A stretch of 64,000 bases of DNA from Allobosea sp. 117 (GCF_000702305.1 NZ_JNLC01000017.1:248001-312000); one strand, 5' to 3'. Positions 47,309 through 56,590 are shown, numbered from the stretch's first letter. Made by a program: numbers and translations. The notes: generated by a model from the letters alone, not told the origin.

Positions 47309-48079
47309 ATGAAAAAGCGCCCCACCATCGAGCCCAACCTATGGCCGATTGCTCTGATGTTGATGGCGGTAGCCCTCATCGTCGGCACGGCAATCGATCG
47401 CCCGATCCTTGATGCTGCCGTAAAGGCGAACTCCGAAGACTGGCTCGGCTTTGCGGGATCGATCATTGGCGGAATTCTGGCAGGCGGCGTAGCCGTTCTC
47501 GCTGCCTACGTTGCTGCGCGACCCGTTTTCAGCCAGTTATCCGAGATGCGTAGGCAGACTGCAGCCGCAGCGAGATCAGCTCTGACGGATGCTACGTCAG
47601 AGCTAGACCGAGAATTGGAAGCTTTGCGCGGACTTCGATCGGCCGGCAGGGAAGCGGACCGGCTCCTTTCGTCCTTTGATCACGTCGCCGCGCTAGGATC
47701 GCCAATAATGGAGATGGGCGACAAGACCTTAACAAGCCTGCAGGATGCCATCGACGATTTGAACTATTTCGTAGGCCGGTATCCCGACGACCATGAAACG
47801 TCTTATTCTAGACGATCAACGTTGCGCTCATTTAAAGAATTAAATCTCAGCATGAACACTATTTTTGTTCAGATAAAAGAAATTGTTACAAAGAGAGACG
47901 TATATCCCATATTTAATGACGTTGAGATGGGCTTCTTTAAATCTAAACTTAGACGCGAAATTAATGATGCGATGATGAACGTTATAGCTCATCAGGAGTC
48001 AACACAGAAACATCTCAGCCGCTTGTGGGCGCGGCTGCGGGAACTAGAGGAAATAGCTTTAGCCGAAGACGGAGCATAG
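47309..48079 (+). CDS. Putative cargo: two-helix membrane protein with coiled-coil
   Basis: A 256-residue protein with hydrophobic segments at about residues 11-32 and 48-72, the second rich in Gly and Ala (GSIIGGILAGGVAVLAAYVA). A mostly helical, charged cytoplasmic part follows. The C-terminal half is encoded by low-GC DNA (47800-48000). It is next to attL, opposite to the capsid genes, and is a good candidate for a cargo gene. The family is not recognised. Upstream in-frame GTG adds 27 residues; the ATG before KKRPTIEPN was preferred. Confidence 0.65.
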   Translation: MKKRPTIEPNLWPIALMLMAVALIVGTAIDRPILDAAVKANSEDWLGFAGSIIGGILAGGVAVLAAYVAARPVFSQLSEMRRQTAAAARSALTDATSELDRELEALRGLRSAGREADRLLSSFDHVAALGSPIMEMGDKTLTSLQDAIDDLNYFVGRYPDDHETSYSRRSTLRSFKELNLSMNTIFVQIKEIVTKRDVYPIFNDVEMGFFKSKLRREINDAMMNVIAHQESTQKHLSRLWARLRELEEIALAEDGA

Positions 48080-48426
48080 TCCCGCCCCCGGCTTTCACCG
48101 GGGGCGGAGGGAACCGACACGAACAGGCCGGAGAGACCCATGGCGGCGTCGATCGCGGGGAACCACTCCCGGCCGCCTGACCGTCGATCGCAGCACTCTT
48201 GGCATTCGGCGGCGCGCTGCGATCTCAAGGGCTCGGTCGAAGCCCCATAACTTGCCGCCTTGATCGTGCCCCGCGCGCCGGACGCGCGCGCAGCTTTCGG
48301 GTTCGATCTGCCCGGATGCGCCTCGCCGACCTTGGCCCCGCAATGATCGCCCCGGCGGGAAGGAGGTCGGCTTTCCGTTGTCGGGCTGGCGCTTCGCCCT
48401 CAAAGACCCCGCCGGGGCAGCTCAGA
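48080..48426. other. Intergenic region between cargo gene and head genes, with hairpins
   Basis: A 347-bp gap between convergent genes. Right after the cargo stop, 48082-48107 form a perfect 9-bp stem CCGCCCCCG/CGGGGGCGG with an 8-nt loop; it lacks a T-run but could act as a terminator. Farther on, GCCCCGGCGGG near 48346 can pair with CCCGCCGGGGC near 48410. A minus-strand reading frame here has no recognisable content and was not called. Confidence 0.5.
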
Positions 48427-48756
48427 TCAGATGGTGGGGATCAGCTTGACGTTGACCGTCGCGCTCGGGTTCGCAGCGGCGGTGACGGCGACGCCGAGCT
48501 TCGCGTTGCCGGAGCTGGTCTTCGTCACCAGCTTCGTCGCGGCGTCGAAATAGACGACATCGCCGACCGCGATGGCGAGCGCGGACACCTTGGGAAGCGT
48601 GAAGACGCCGGTCGTCTCTACGTCGACGTCGGCACCGCTGAGCGCGTCACCAGCGGCGATTCCGATGATCGAACCGGCGATGACGACGGCGCCGGACAGA
48701 ACGTCGGCGGGAGTCGGGATGGTGAGCGCATCACCGGGTTGGACGAAATTGCGCAT
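48427..48756 (-). CDS. DUF2190 phage head protein
   Basis: The 109-residue protein starts MRNFVQPGDALTIPTPADVL and shows GSIIGIAAGDALSGADVDVE and VDVETTGVFTLPKVS, typical of DUF2190, a family found beside capsid genes and thought to be a capsid decoration or cement protein. It is the last minus-strand gene of the element. The frame is intact, unlike three of the genes before it. Confidence 0.85.
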   Translation of the reverse strand: MRNFVQPGDALTIPTPADVLSGAVVIAGSIIGIAAGDALSGADVDVETTGVFTLPKVSALAIAVGDVVYFDAATKLVTKTSSGNAKLGVAVTAAANPSATVNVKLIPTI

Positions 48757-48758
48757 GG

Positions 48759-48971
48759 TCAGAGACCTTTCGAGGTGCTGAAGCGGATGGTGGAAGGCCG
48801 GCGACCGGACAGGGCCGCCAGCCTGCTTTCAAGATCGGCGATCGCGGCCACCAACTCGCGGTCGGATCGATACTCGACTTCGCGGTCTGCAAACCGCGCC
48901 CGGCGAAGGCCGGATGCGCGAGCTGCGCGAAGCTTGTCGAGCTGATCGGTGAGGGTGGCCGCGTCGCTCAT
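48759..48971 (-). CDS. gpW-like head-tail joining protein
   Basis: The 70-residue protein includes LDKLRAARASGLRRARFADR and EVEYRSDRELVAAIADLESR, a pattern seen in small head-tail joining proteins of lambda-like phages. It lies between the capsid remnant (2-bp gap) and DUF2190. The frame is intact. Its presence means the ancestor could fit a tail, though no tail gene remains. Confidence 0.75.
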   Translation of the reverse strand: MSDAATLTDQLDKLRAARASGLRRARFADREVEYRSDRELVAAIADLESRLAALSGRRPSTIRFSTSKGL

Positions 48972-48973
48972 TA

Positions 48974-50748
48974 TCAGGCGCCCGGATTGCGTACGGCGCC
49001 GCGCCAGTCGACGGCGCCGGCACCGAAGTCGAGCACCACTCGGTATTCGGTGCTGAGGACGTCCCAGCCCTCGCGGCTCGCCATCTGCGGACCCGGCGCG
49101 CTCGACAGGTAGGAATATTCGAGCACGGGCGCCGACGCCGGATCGGCGAAGACGTACCAGGCATCATCGGTGATGCGCGGCTCCACCAGCAGCGTGAGCT
49201 TGCCTGCGAAGGGGTTCACGCCGTCGACGGTCGTCGCGGTGATCGTTGCGAGTACCTGCTCGGCGGTGGTTTCGAGCTCCGGCCCGACGACCAGATACCT
49301 CGGCGTCACGGTGATGACCGTCTTGCCGTCGAGTCCCTTCATCGTCCGCAGCGCCAGCCGCGCGGCGCTCAGAGACGTGACGCTGAGGGCGGCTCCCGTG
49401 AGGGCGTTGCCGTGTGGTCCGCGTGAAAGAGGCGCTTGGCGTCCTCGTTCATCAGCGGCCCGGCACCGCTCGCCTGCGAGAGCAGCGACCAGAGCACTCC
49501 GGCCTCGGTGGCAGCGGCGGCCTGTCCGGCCGCCCGCGACCAGTCCGCGAAGGCGTTGAGGTCGTCGTTGATCAGCGCCTTGCGGGTGATCGCGAACATC
49601 CCGGCGTAGGTGTCGAGCACATAGCTCTCGGCGGCTTCCGATCGAGAGACCGCTTTGATCTCGCCGCTCTCAGTCACCTTCGACAGGGCGGAGAGCTCGC
49701 CCAGCTTCAGGGTCGAACCGGCCCGGAAGTCCGCCCGCGAGCCCTGCCGGGCGATTTGCTTGAGCGGCGAGGCGGCGGCGGTGTAGCTCGCCAGCAGCGT
49801 GCGGGCGCCGACACCTTGAAGAAGCTGCGGGAAGTCGCTGGTCGTGTGCGCGGCGCGAAAGAGCTCGTCCGGGTTCATGCCCCGCGTCGAGATGCCCCGC
49901 GCTCGAAGGCAGTCGGTGGCCATGTCCCGAAGACTGGCACCGATGAAAGGCCGGGCCGCTTCCGGGGGCGCGGTGCCGGCGAGCCGGGCGTCGAGCGCTT
50001 CGCCCATGGCGCGAAGCCGAACAGCCGGATCATCCTGCGGCGGCGCCTGCACCCGGATAATCGGCGTCTGCCGGCTCCGCTCGATCATCGCCGTGCGGGC
50101 GGCGCTGCGCGCCTGCTCGACGGTGGCGCCGACTGCGATCTGTGCTTCGGCAAAGGAAGGCGGTAGGTCCGCCAATTCGCCAAGGCTGCGAATGCGGGCC
50201 TGATCGGCCTCGGGCATTTCGGTGGCGATGGGCGGGGATTCGATTTCGGTATTGTCCGGCATGAGGCCGCTCCTGATTTTGGCCTGCCGGTCAGCCGGCG
50301 CGGCGACAAGGGACGCTTCGAAGATGGAAGGGGTAACAGTCACGATCCGCTCGCCGGCTTCCGTCCGTTCGGACCGGCTCGCCTCGCGGTAGCCGATCGA
50401 GACGGAGAGGAGTCCGTCGCGGGCGCGCTCTGCGATCGGAGTGATATCGGCCGCCATCCCGAGGCGGATGCGGGCGACGATGGCGCCGCCTTTGCGCGTC
50501 GCGGTGAGGATTGCACCGATCGCGTCGCGTGCGCTGCCCTGACGGTGATTGTCGAGAACGGGGAGACCGGCGAGACCGCCGAGCTCGACGGCCGAGAGGT
50601 CCAGTAGCTCGGTGTACGTGCCCCGCGCATCGCGGCGGCGGACAGCGGCGCCGGTCGAGATCACCGCGTCGAACTCGCGGGTTTCTTCCGACCAGCTCGC
50701 GGGCCGCGTGTCCGCTGGCAGGCGGCGTGTGATCTCGGGTTCAGCCAT
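48974..50748 (-). pseudogene. Prohead protease/major capsid fusion, frameshifted
   Basis: The N-terminal half (from MAEPEITRRLPADTRPASW) resembles a U35-type prohead protease with LPVLDNHRQGSARDAIG and GLLSVSIGYREASRSE. In the same frame follows a linker and then a HK97-fold major capsid protein. The frame is lost at about 49412-49415, where an AC pair is repeated: HADHTATPSREPP replaces an expected HADHGNALTG. In the other frame the rest reads GLDGKTVITVTPRYLVVGPE and ends DFGAGAVDWRGAVRNPGA, the normal capsid tail. One 2-nt insertion thus explains the break. The start overlaps the portal end by 8 bp. Confidence 0.85.
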
Positions 50749-52086
50749 TTGCGGCTTCCTTCTTCGGCGTGGCCGTGGCGAAGGACAGCCCGAGCGCCGC
50801 CTCGCGCTGGCGATCGGCGGCGATCTCGCGATCGAGTGTTTCGATGCTGAAGCCGAGCGAGGCAACCGCCTGCCGGCGGCTCATCAGCCCTGCATTCATC
50901 ATTTCGACGGTCGCGGTCGCATCCTTTTGCGGGTCGACCCACGGCGGCCTCGGGAAGTACCATTCGACCTTAAAATGGTCGGGCGTCAGCTCGACATCCG
51001 CTAGGGCAACCCAGCGAGCCCAGATGCGATCAAAGGCGGGAGCGAGGATGCAGAACTGAATCTGTTCGAGGTATTGCCTAAACTGCACCAGCGCCGTCCG
51101 AGCGCTCGAATAATTCACCGACCGCATATCACCGGAAAGCAGGAATTCCGGGATCGACAGCCCGGCGGCGATCATACGGATACTGTGCGCCGCGTAGTCG
51201 ACCGATTTTTCCATTTGCTGCGGCGAAGAGAAGGTCACATCGTAGCCGCTCGGCAGCACCCGCATCAGCCCAGGCTCAAGGCTGATATCGGCAAGATCGC
51301 CCGAAACCTGCCCATCCGCGAACGCCGTACCGCTGCCGTTCACGTCGCGAACGAAGCCGCACATCATCGCCTGAATTTTCGCCGAGACAAGAAGCGCATC
51401 ATGGAGTTGCGAGAGTTCGTTCAGCGGAATGACGACGCTGGCGTACCAGCTCAGCCCACGGTGCTGCCCGGCCCCATCGCGGCGAAAGAGATGAAGGCAA
51501 TCGGTGGCATCGATCCGCACGGACGGTTCGGCAGTTGCAAAAATATCCGTCAGGCGATGGCGGCGGACGTGGTAGGCGACTGGTTGATCGTCAGGGCCGA
51601 ATTCGATGCCGGCGGCGACGTAGCGCCCATCGGCAAACTGCATCGTCAGGCTTTCGTCGAGAAGTTCGACGGGGACATGCTGAAGCCGGAGCGCGCCCGC
51701 CTCATCGGTGCGCATGATCAGCAGCGCTTCGCCATCGGTTACGAGGGCGTCGACCACCTCACCCTGAAGTGCTCCAAAACCGGATGATCCCGCCCATTCG
51801 GCGAACCGCGCATCCAATCCTCGCGCACCGTAGCGTCGGGATGCGCCGATGCAGCGGTGACGCCGTAGCCGACGAGTCCGGTCTTTAAGATGGTCGCGGC
51901 ATTGGCGGCGAGCGGATCGTTATGCCGAAGGTGCCGCGCCCTGCCGCGAACTGCGGATGCGCCGGCCATGACTTCCGTCGAGAGCGGTCCGAAAGGGGGC
52001 ACTCGATCCCAGCGCTTACCGCTCGCGCCTTCCAGCATGCGGGTGCGGGTCCGGCCAGGCAGAAGGCGACGGAGCGCGGCGAGCAT
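50741..52086 (-). pseudogene. Lambda-type phage portal protein, frameshifted
   Basis: The N-terminal segment (MLAALRRLLPGRTRTRMLEG ... GYGVTAASAHPDATVRE) and the main part (LDARFAEWAGSSGFGALQGE ... AANG) are in different frames and meet near 51817-51823. Together they make one gene of about 448 codons with the usual portal order, including PVELLDESLTMQFADGRYVA and YSSARTALVQFRQYLEQIQF. A 1-nt loss is the simplest cause. The long part could be made from a TTG at the junction, but would lack the first 90 residues. Confidence 0.82.
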
Positions 52087-52520
52087 CAGTCGTCGCCTCC
52101 CGCCTTCAGCGCTGCGGCAACCTCGAACGCAATAGCGTTGAGGTCGATCACCAGAACGATCGGATCGGTGAACCAGCTTAGTTCTTCAGCAACCGAGTTG
52201 GCCTTGTTGAGGCCGCGGACCTCAAGCTCGTCGGAGTCAAGCTTTCGACCTATGCCGATCAACGGCGCCCCTCCATGGGCGGCACGTTCGAAAATAGGCC
52301 CCATATGGTTGATCAGGTCCACCGCGTGCTGCGCTTCGAACCCGCGCTGTGACAGCAGCACAAGTGCGCGCACTGCGATCACGTCTGCGAGCGTAAAGCG
52401 GCTCCACCCGCCGATCGCCGGCTGGTCACCGAAAAGGTGGTTTCGGTTTCGCCACGCGCGCAACGTGCTTGCGATGCAACCGGCGGCGGCGCAGATTTCA
52501 GAGGCAGTGTACGTGCTCAT
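52086..52520 (-). CDS. MerR-like helix-turn-helix protein in the packaging module
   Basis: The 144-residue protein has an N-terminal MerR-type helix-turn-helix (TASEICAAAGCIASTLRAWR, then WSRFTLADVIAVRAL) and a helical rest, including SQRGFEAQHAVDLINHMGP. No metal- or drug-binding motif is seen. It sits where lambda-like phages often place a small gene between terminase and portal; its stop shares one base with the portal start. A regulatory role is likely, target unknown. Confidence 0.7.
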   Translation of the reverse strand: MSTYTASEICAAAGCIASTLRAWRNRNHLFGDQPAIGGWSRFTLADVIAVRALVLLSQRGFEAQHAVDLINHMGPIFERAAHGGAPLIGIGRKLDSDELEVRGLNKANSVAEELSWFTDPIVLVIDLNAIAFEVAAALKAGGDD

Positions 52521-52609
52521 ATTGATGAGAATGTATCGTTTTTATTAAATCGATACAAGCGCATCGGTACCGGCGCTCTGTGCAATTGCGAGCGGTTTTG
52601 GGGGAAGCA

Positions 52610-52849
52610 ATGGCCAACAATGGGTGGTGTTTCGATTGCGGTATGACGCTGCACTCAGATGTCTTTTACGTCGGCGAGAGCAACGAGGCGGAGGCACGTG
52701 AACTGGTGAGAAAAGCGGCGCCGGAAGCCGTGATCAAGTCTGCTCGCAAGATACCGAAAGGCCTTCGCGATTTCATGAACCTGACGGACGGCCGTGTTAT
52801 ACGTGGGGTTGTTATTGAAACTTCAAAACGCACCGAATTAGGCAACTAA
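52610..52849 (+). CDS. Small opposite-strand gene in the element (79 residues)
   Basis: A GGGGGAAG ribosome site lies just before ATG. The protein reads MANNGWCFDCGMTLHSDVFY then VGESNEAEARELVRKAAPEA and ends in SKRTELGN. A single CxxC may bind metal, but no partner pair is seen. Its last codons overlap the large-terminase end by 4 bp, tail to tail. It is not recognised and might be cargo like the two membrane proteins. Confidence 0.5.
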   Translation: MANNGWCFDCGMTLHSDVFYVGESNEAEARELVRKAAPEAVIKSARKIPKGLRDFMNLTDGRVIRGVVIETSKRTELGN

Positions 52850-54672
52850 CGCTTCATCCAAGCGCTTTGGATCACCCTCGGCGCCGGCTTCATGGCCGGC
52901 GCGCCCTTCAAATCTTCTTCGCGGCGAGTGAGATTTATGGAGACAAGCCCACGCACGGCGATCGCGTAAACGGTTGCATCCAAGCATTCAGCTCTCAGGC
53001 CGAGCTTGCGCTCCCAGAGGCGCGTGGGAACGCCGCGTATGTATTTCACAACCACGCGCTCAGAAGCAATCTCATCGAAATAGCGAAGTTCGAGGTCGCG
53101 ACTGAACCGGATACCGGCGCCCCGCGCTAGGCGCGCAAGAAGCCGGCTCTTCTCGCCGTCAACGCCAACGATAAACAGTTTGGAGCCCTTGGTCTTGCTG
53201 GGGACGATTGCAGGTCGATTCCCGCTGGCGCCCTTGATGGCGACGATGCGCCGACCAAACCTTGGCTGACAGAACGACAGGACCCTATCCATAGTACCAC
53301 CGTCACCGGCATCGATTGCGGCAGCGTCGATGCGAAGGACGCCGCCGTTTGGGTGTGGCCATGTTGAGCGCAATAGCTCATCGAGTTCGGCCCATGTGCC
53401 GTCGTCCTCGGGCAAACCCCAAATGACCGCATTGCCGAGCACGAATAGTTCATCCCGGCCGTGGCCTATGAAGACGACTTCCAATCGATCACGCTGCACG
53501 TCGACCCCAGCGGTCACAATCAGCGCACCAGCCGGAATCGCCCTCAAGCCAAACGGCTCAGCGCGGGAGGCCAGTGCGGTTTCGTCAACTTCCTCGAGCG
53601 CCTCGCGCCAGCCCTCGGCCATAAGGGTGTTCGTCCACGTCTGAAGCTGATCGACATTCCGCCTCGCGCCGAGGAACTCCTTGGCGATGTTGCCCCAGGA
53701 TGCGTTCGCCAGGGTGCTGACCAGCACATTGCATCGGAATCCAGCATGCCCTCGAACCTTGGGCTGGGTCGCGCGCCAACGGCCGAGCGCGACCATCTCG
53801 GGCTTATGGTCCTCTTCGACAACGCACCCGTTCGCCTCGCAAACGAAATGCGCCCGTTCCGGCTCGCCGTCAGGCCATTGGATGTGCCGCCAGAGTATTT
53901 GCTGAAAGGCGCCACATGACGGACAGCAGACCTCAAAGACACGCTGGTCGCTGTTACGATAGCTTCGTAGAACGTGGCTCGTTTACTCAAAAATGGGCGT
54001 GCTGCCCATGATGATTTTCCTGTTCGGAAAGCTCAGCGTACGCCGCTCCGCTAGCGTGATCGGCGAGCCTTCCGGCCCGGACTCCATCGCGTCTGCCTCG
54101 TCTATCAGCAACACGCGAACGTTGTGCCTACGCAAATTTCTTGGTGACTTCGCCGCGACGATCTTCAACGATCCGCCCGGAAACTTGCGGCTCAGCAGCG
54201 TACTGCGACCGGTTTCATCGACATCGCCAGTCAAGAGTCTGCGCAATTCCGGCGAGGCCGCAAAAATCGGTTCGAGGTCCGACACAACGTAATCTCGGGC
54301 ATCAGCCTCAGTGGGTAGCAGGGCTAGGATCGCACTCGGCTCGTTTGCGACATAGCTGGCAATTGTGGCGGTTAACAGCGTCGACAAGCCAAGGCGTACC
54401 GGCTTCACAAGAGTAACTCGCTCCGTCGCCGGATCGCCGATCGCCTCGGCAATTCCACGCTGGACGGGATTCAAGCGGAGGACGCCGGGAGACGCCGAGA
54501 CGGACGCCGGAAGGCGCACGTTGCCCTCAATCCATTTTACAAGTTCGATGCTCGGCGGCGGAATGAGCGCCCGAAGCGCCCGTGCTCGGATGGTTTCCGC
54601 ACTGGTCTCCACTCCGATCAGCGGGATGGTGCTACCATTGCTCTCGTCGGTTCTCGATAGGGCAAACCCCAT
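52846..54672 (-). pseudogene. Large terminase (GpA family) with internal stop codon
   Basis: The coding frame starts MGFALSRTDESNGS and has the Walker A-like KPVRLGLSTLL, Walker B VRVLLIDEADAM, and the coupling GSTPIFE. A single TAA follows at 53983-53985; the same frame then goes on with TSHVLRSYRNSDQRVFEVCC, the zinc-like CCPSCG, and a nuclease part with GVDVQRDRLEVVF up to the end, about 608 codons in total. A G-to-T change of GAA would give this TAA. The ATPase part alone (about 230 residues) could still be made. Confidence 0.85.
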
Positions 54673-55180
54673 GCAAATCCCCACTCTTCCCACGGATAAT
54701 CTTTATAAGTTCGTTACCGTCTTGGGGTTCGTCGCCCTGATTGCACCAATTTTATACATGGCTTTTGTATTAAGGGACGTCGAGTCAAAAATCGCTGCAA
54801 CAGAGGCGAATATTAGTGTCCTTGACCTTAGGCAAAAGTTTAATTCTACAATGATTGAAAAGTTTTCATTCGCCATCAGTAAGGACAATTTAACAACAGA
54901 CGATCTGATAAAACTATCTTCAGAACTAAAAATATATCAGAATGATACTTTTAGTAATCTCAACGACATAGCCGCAACACAATACGTGCAAGGGGCTCGA
55001 ATTCGAGCGCTTCGCGAAGATATTTGGTACTGTATAGCCATATCATTTGTCGGCATGTTGGCGTCTACGTTTGGAATATATTATTGGTATACGCGACATC
55101 AGAAGTATCAGGATGATCTAGCGCGCTATCAAGCGGTTTCCGCGCTAAGAGACATCGAGACGGCGAAGGCTTCAGGCTAA
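54671..55180 (+). CDS. Putative cargo: two-helix membrane protein on the opposite strand
   Basis: The 169-residue protein starts MQIPTLPTDNLYKFVTVLGF, with a first helix (about 12-31), a coiled middle (VESKIAATEANISVLDLRQK ...) and a second helix (about 120-140, SFVGMLASTFGIYYWY). The DNA is AT-rich compared with the terminase genes on both sides. Its first codons overlap the start of the large terminase and its end overlaps the small terminase stop by 4 bp, so it fits exactly between them. No family recognised. Confidence 0.65.
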   Translation: MQIPTLPTDNLYKFVTVLGFVALIAPILYMAFVLRDVESKIAATEANISVLDLRQKFNSTMIEKFSFAISKDNLTTDDLIKLSSELKIYQNDTFSNLNDIAATQYVQGARIRALREDIWYCIAISFVGMLASTFGIYYWYTRHQKYQDDLARYQAVSALRDIETAKASG

Positions 55181-55629
55181 GCACTACAATCGGTGCCGCA
55201 CTCGGTGAGCGCTTGTCGAATTTCGGAGTCGATCGCAGCAATGTCGACCGCCGCGAGGTTCATACGACCAGCGATCCGGCCAGGAATCGCCAGCATGGCC
55301 GCGCGCAGGTCGGTCAGAACGCGAACCCATACCCGTTCCACCTCAGCCGCAGATACTAGCTCCCGACGCGATGTCGCATTCGCGAGTGCCAGTCGGTCGG
55401 CCCGCTCTCGCGCCTCCCGCAACCGCTCGGCGGCAATAGCCGAATTGCCGCCGTCTCGACCGGCGGCCTGTTCCCGGAGGTGAGCGCAATACCGGGCGAC
55501 TGAATCAGGCGCGAAGGCGCCCCGAGCGACCTTCTGAATGATGCCTCGCGCGGCGAGGTCGTGCACGGCCCGGAGCGATACGCCCAGCGTATCGGCCAGC
55601 TCGCGCCCCTTCAATGCCTCGGTTTGCAC
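55177..55629 (-). CDS. Phage terminase small subunit (Nu1-like)
   Basis: The 150-residue protein begins MQTEALKGRELADTLGVSLR, a DNA-binding helix-turn-helix like lambda Nu1. It has a basic/acidic middle (ERLREARERADRLALANATS) and a C-terminal part (VERVWVRVLTDLRAAMLAIP) that in relatives contacts the large subunit. The frame is intact. It lies just before the large terminase once the opposite-strand gene is set aside. Confidence 0.82.
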   Translation of the reverse strand: MQTEALKGRELADTLGVSLRAVHDLAARGIIQKVARGAFAPDSVARYCAHLREQAAGRDGGNSAIAAERLREARERADRLALANATSRRELVSAAEVERVWVRVLTDLRAAMLAIPGRIAGRMNLAAVDIAAIDSEIRQALTECGTDCSA

Positions 55630-55746
55630 TGAAGAACCCCCTCAAAATTTCCTGCGGAGCGTGAAATGTCGGGCGGCAGCGACCCCGCTCTGGTCGCGCC
55701 GGACAGGGACCCGTCGTCGCCTCTCGCCGTCACCCATCGATCGAGG

Positions 55747-56583
55747 TCATGCATCCGCGCCTCCATCGGCGAGTCGATACGACCCGCGCATCGGCGAGAC
55801 GATGAGGCCGGCGCGCTTCAAACGTGAGAGCCACGGCCGGACGGTCGTCTCTCGCAGGCCGCTCGCAGCGATGATGTCACCGACCTTCGATGCGCCGCCC
55901 CGGAGGGCGGCGATCACCCGATCCACGTCGGTGTCGGGACGCAATGTTGCAGCTTTGCGTGTAACGCTCCCATTATTCTTAGGAGCGTTACATTCGGTTG
56001 CAATATTGCAGGCGGCGAGCGTAACGCTGTTTGAGCGTTGCATTTGCTTGCTTTCCCTATGTTTCGCCACGCGGAGGCGCGTTTTCTCGCGGCGGCGCAT
56101 GTTGCAACGATCGAGGCGCTCTGCGCGGCTCTCATCGCGAGGCGTGAGGGTCGTGATCAGACTGCCGTCCGCCGCCATCTCGGCAGCTTCAATCCCAACC
56201 AGTTCGGCAAGCCGGCCGGCTTCGATTGCGGAAATTAGCCGGTCCGTCATCGCGGGTTCGGCGAGGATATCAGCGAGGTCCGCGTCGCTGATCAGCGCGC
56301 CCGGCGGGAGCTGGCGGCGGACGCCGCTGGCGTCACGTCGCCATCGCTCGATCCCGTCGAGGTGGTGCAGTGCATCCGCGCCGACCCGAGCCCAACCGAC
56401 TGGATCGGACAGAACACCGTAGCGCGCCCGCCAAGATGCGAGGCGCGCCAGCTCTGCAAGCCTCTTCGCCGCGCGATGTTGAAGCCGGGATTTGGGGTGT
56501 TGCGGAGATGCACCGATCCACTCGCCCAGAAGCGCGCCGCCGAGCCGGACTTCGCCAGCTCGTTTCGCGAATGGCACGCCCAC
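55747..56583 (-). CDS. Winged-helix protein, possible replication initiator
   Basis: About 278 residues from a GTG start (VGVPFAKRAGEVRLGGALLG) 7 bp past the upstream gene. The N-terminal half is helical and basic. The C-terminal 60 residues (DVDRVIAALRGGASKVGDII ... VRPWLSRLKRAGLIV) form a winged helix. The middle codes for a low-complexity stretch (SVTLAACNIATECNAPKNNG) because the DNA there holds inverted and direct repeats. That layout recalls phage initiators whose origin lies within their own gene. Start and function are inferences. Confidence 0.5.
   Translation of the reverse strand: MGVPFAKRAGEVRLGGALLGEWIGASPQHPKSRLQHRAAKRLAELARLASWRARYGVLSDPVGWARVGADALHHLDGIERWRRDASGVRRQLPPGALISDADLADILAEPAMTDRLISAIEAGRLAELVGIEAAEMAADGSLITTLTPRDESRAERLDRCNMRRREKTRLRVAKHRESKQMQRSNSVTLAACNIATECNAPKNNGSVTRKAATLRPDTDVDRVIAALRGGASKVGDIIAASGLRETTVRPWLSRLKRAGLIVSPMRGSYRLADGGADA
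55941..56041. repeat. Repeat cluster inside the winged-helix gene, candidate origin
   Basis: GTAACGCTCC (55961) faces GGAGCGTTAC (55982) as a perfect 10-bp inverted pair with an 11-nt loop. GTAACGCTGT (56021) and GAGCGTTGC (56033) are two more copies with one or two changes. GCAATGTTGCAG (55941) and GCAATATTGCAG (56000) are direct repeats, the second containing the 12-bp palindrome TGCAATATTGCA. Such iterated sites are typical of initiator-binding origins; this role is a hypothesis. Confidence 0.45.
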
Positions 56584-56590
56584 AACGCTG

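Noticed and set aside
48095-48403. 102-codon minus-strand frame after the DUF2190 gene
   Set aside because: It is rich in Arg, overlaps hairpins, and has no recognisable content or ribosome site.
53983-53985. Programmed read-through of the terminase stop
   Set aside because: No feature for recoding was seen, and two other head genes also carry lesions, so decay is simpler.
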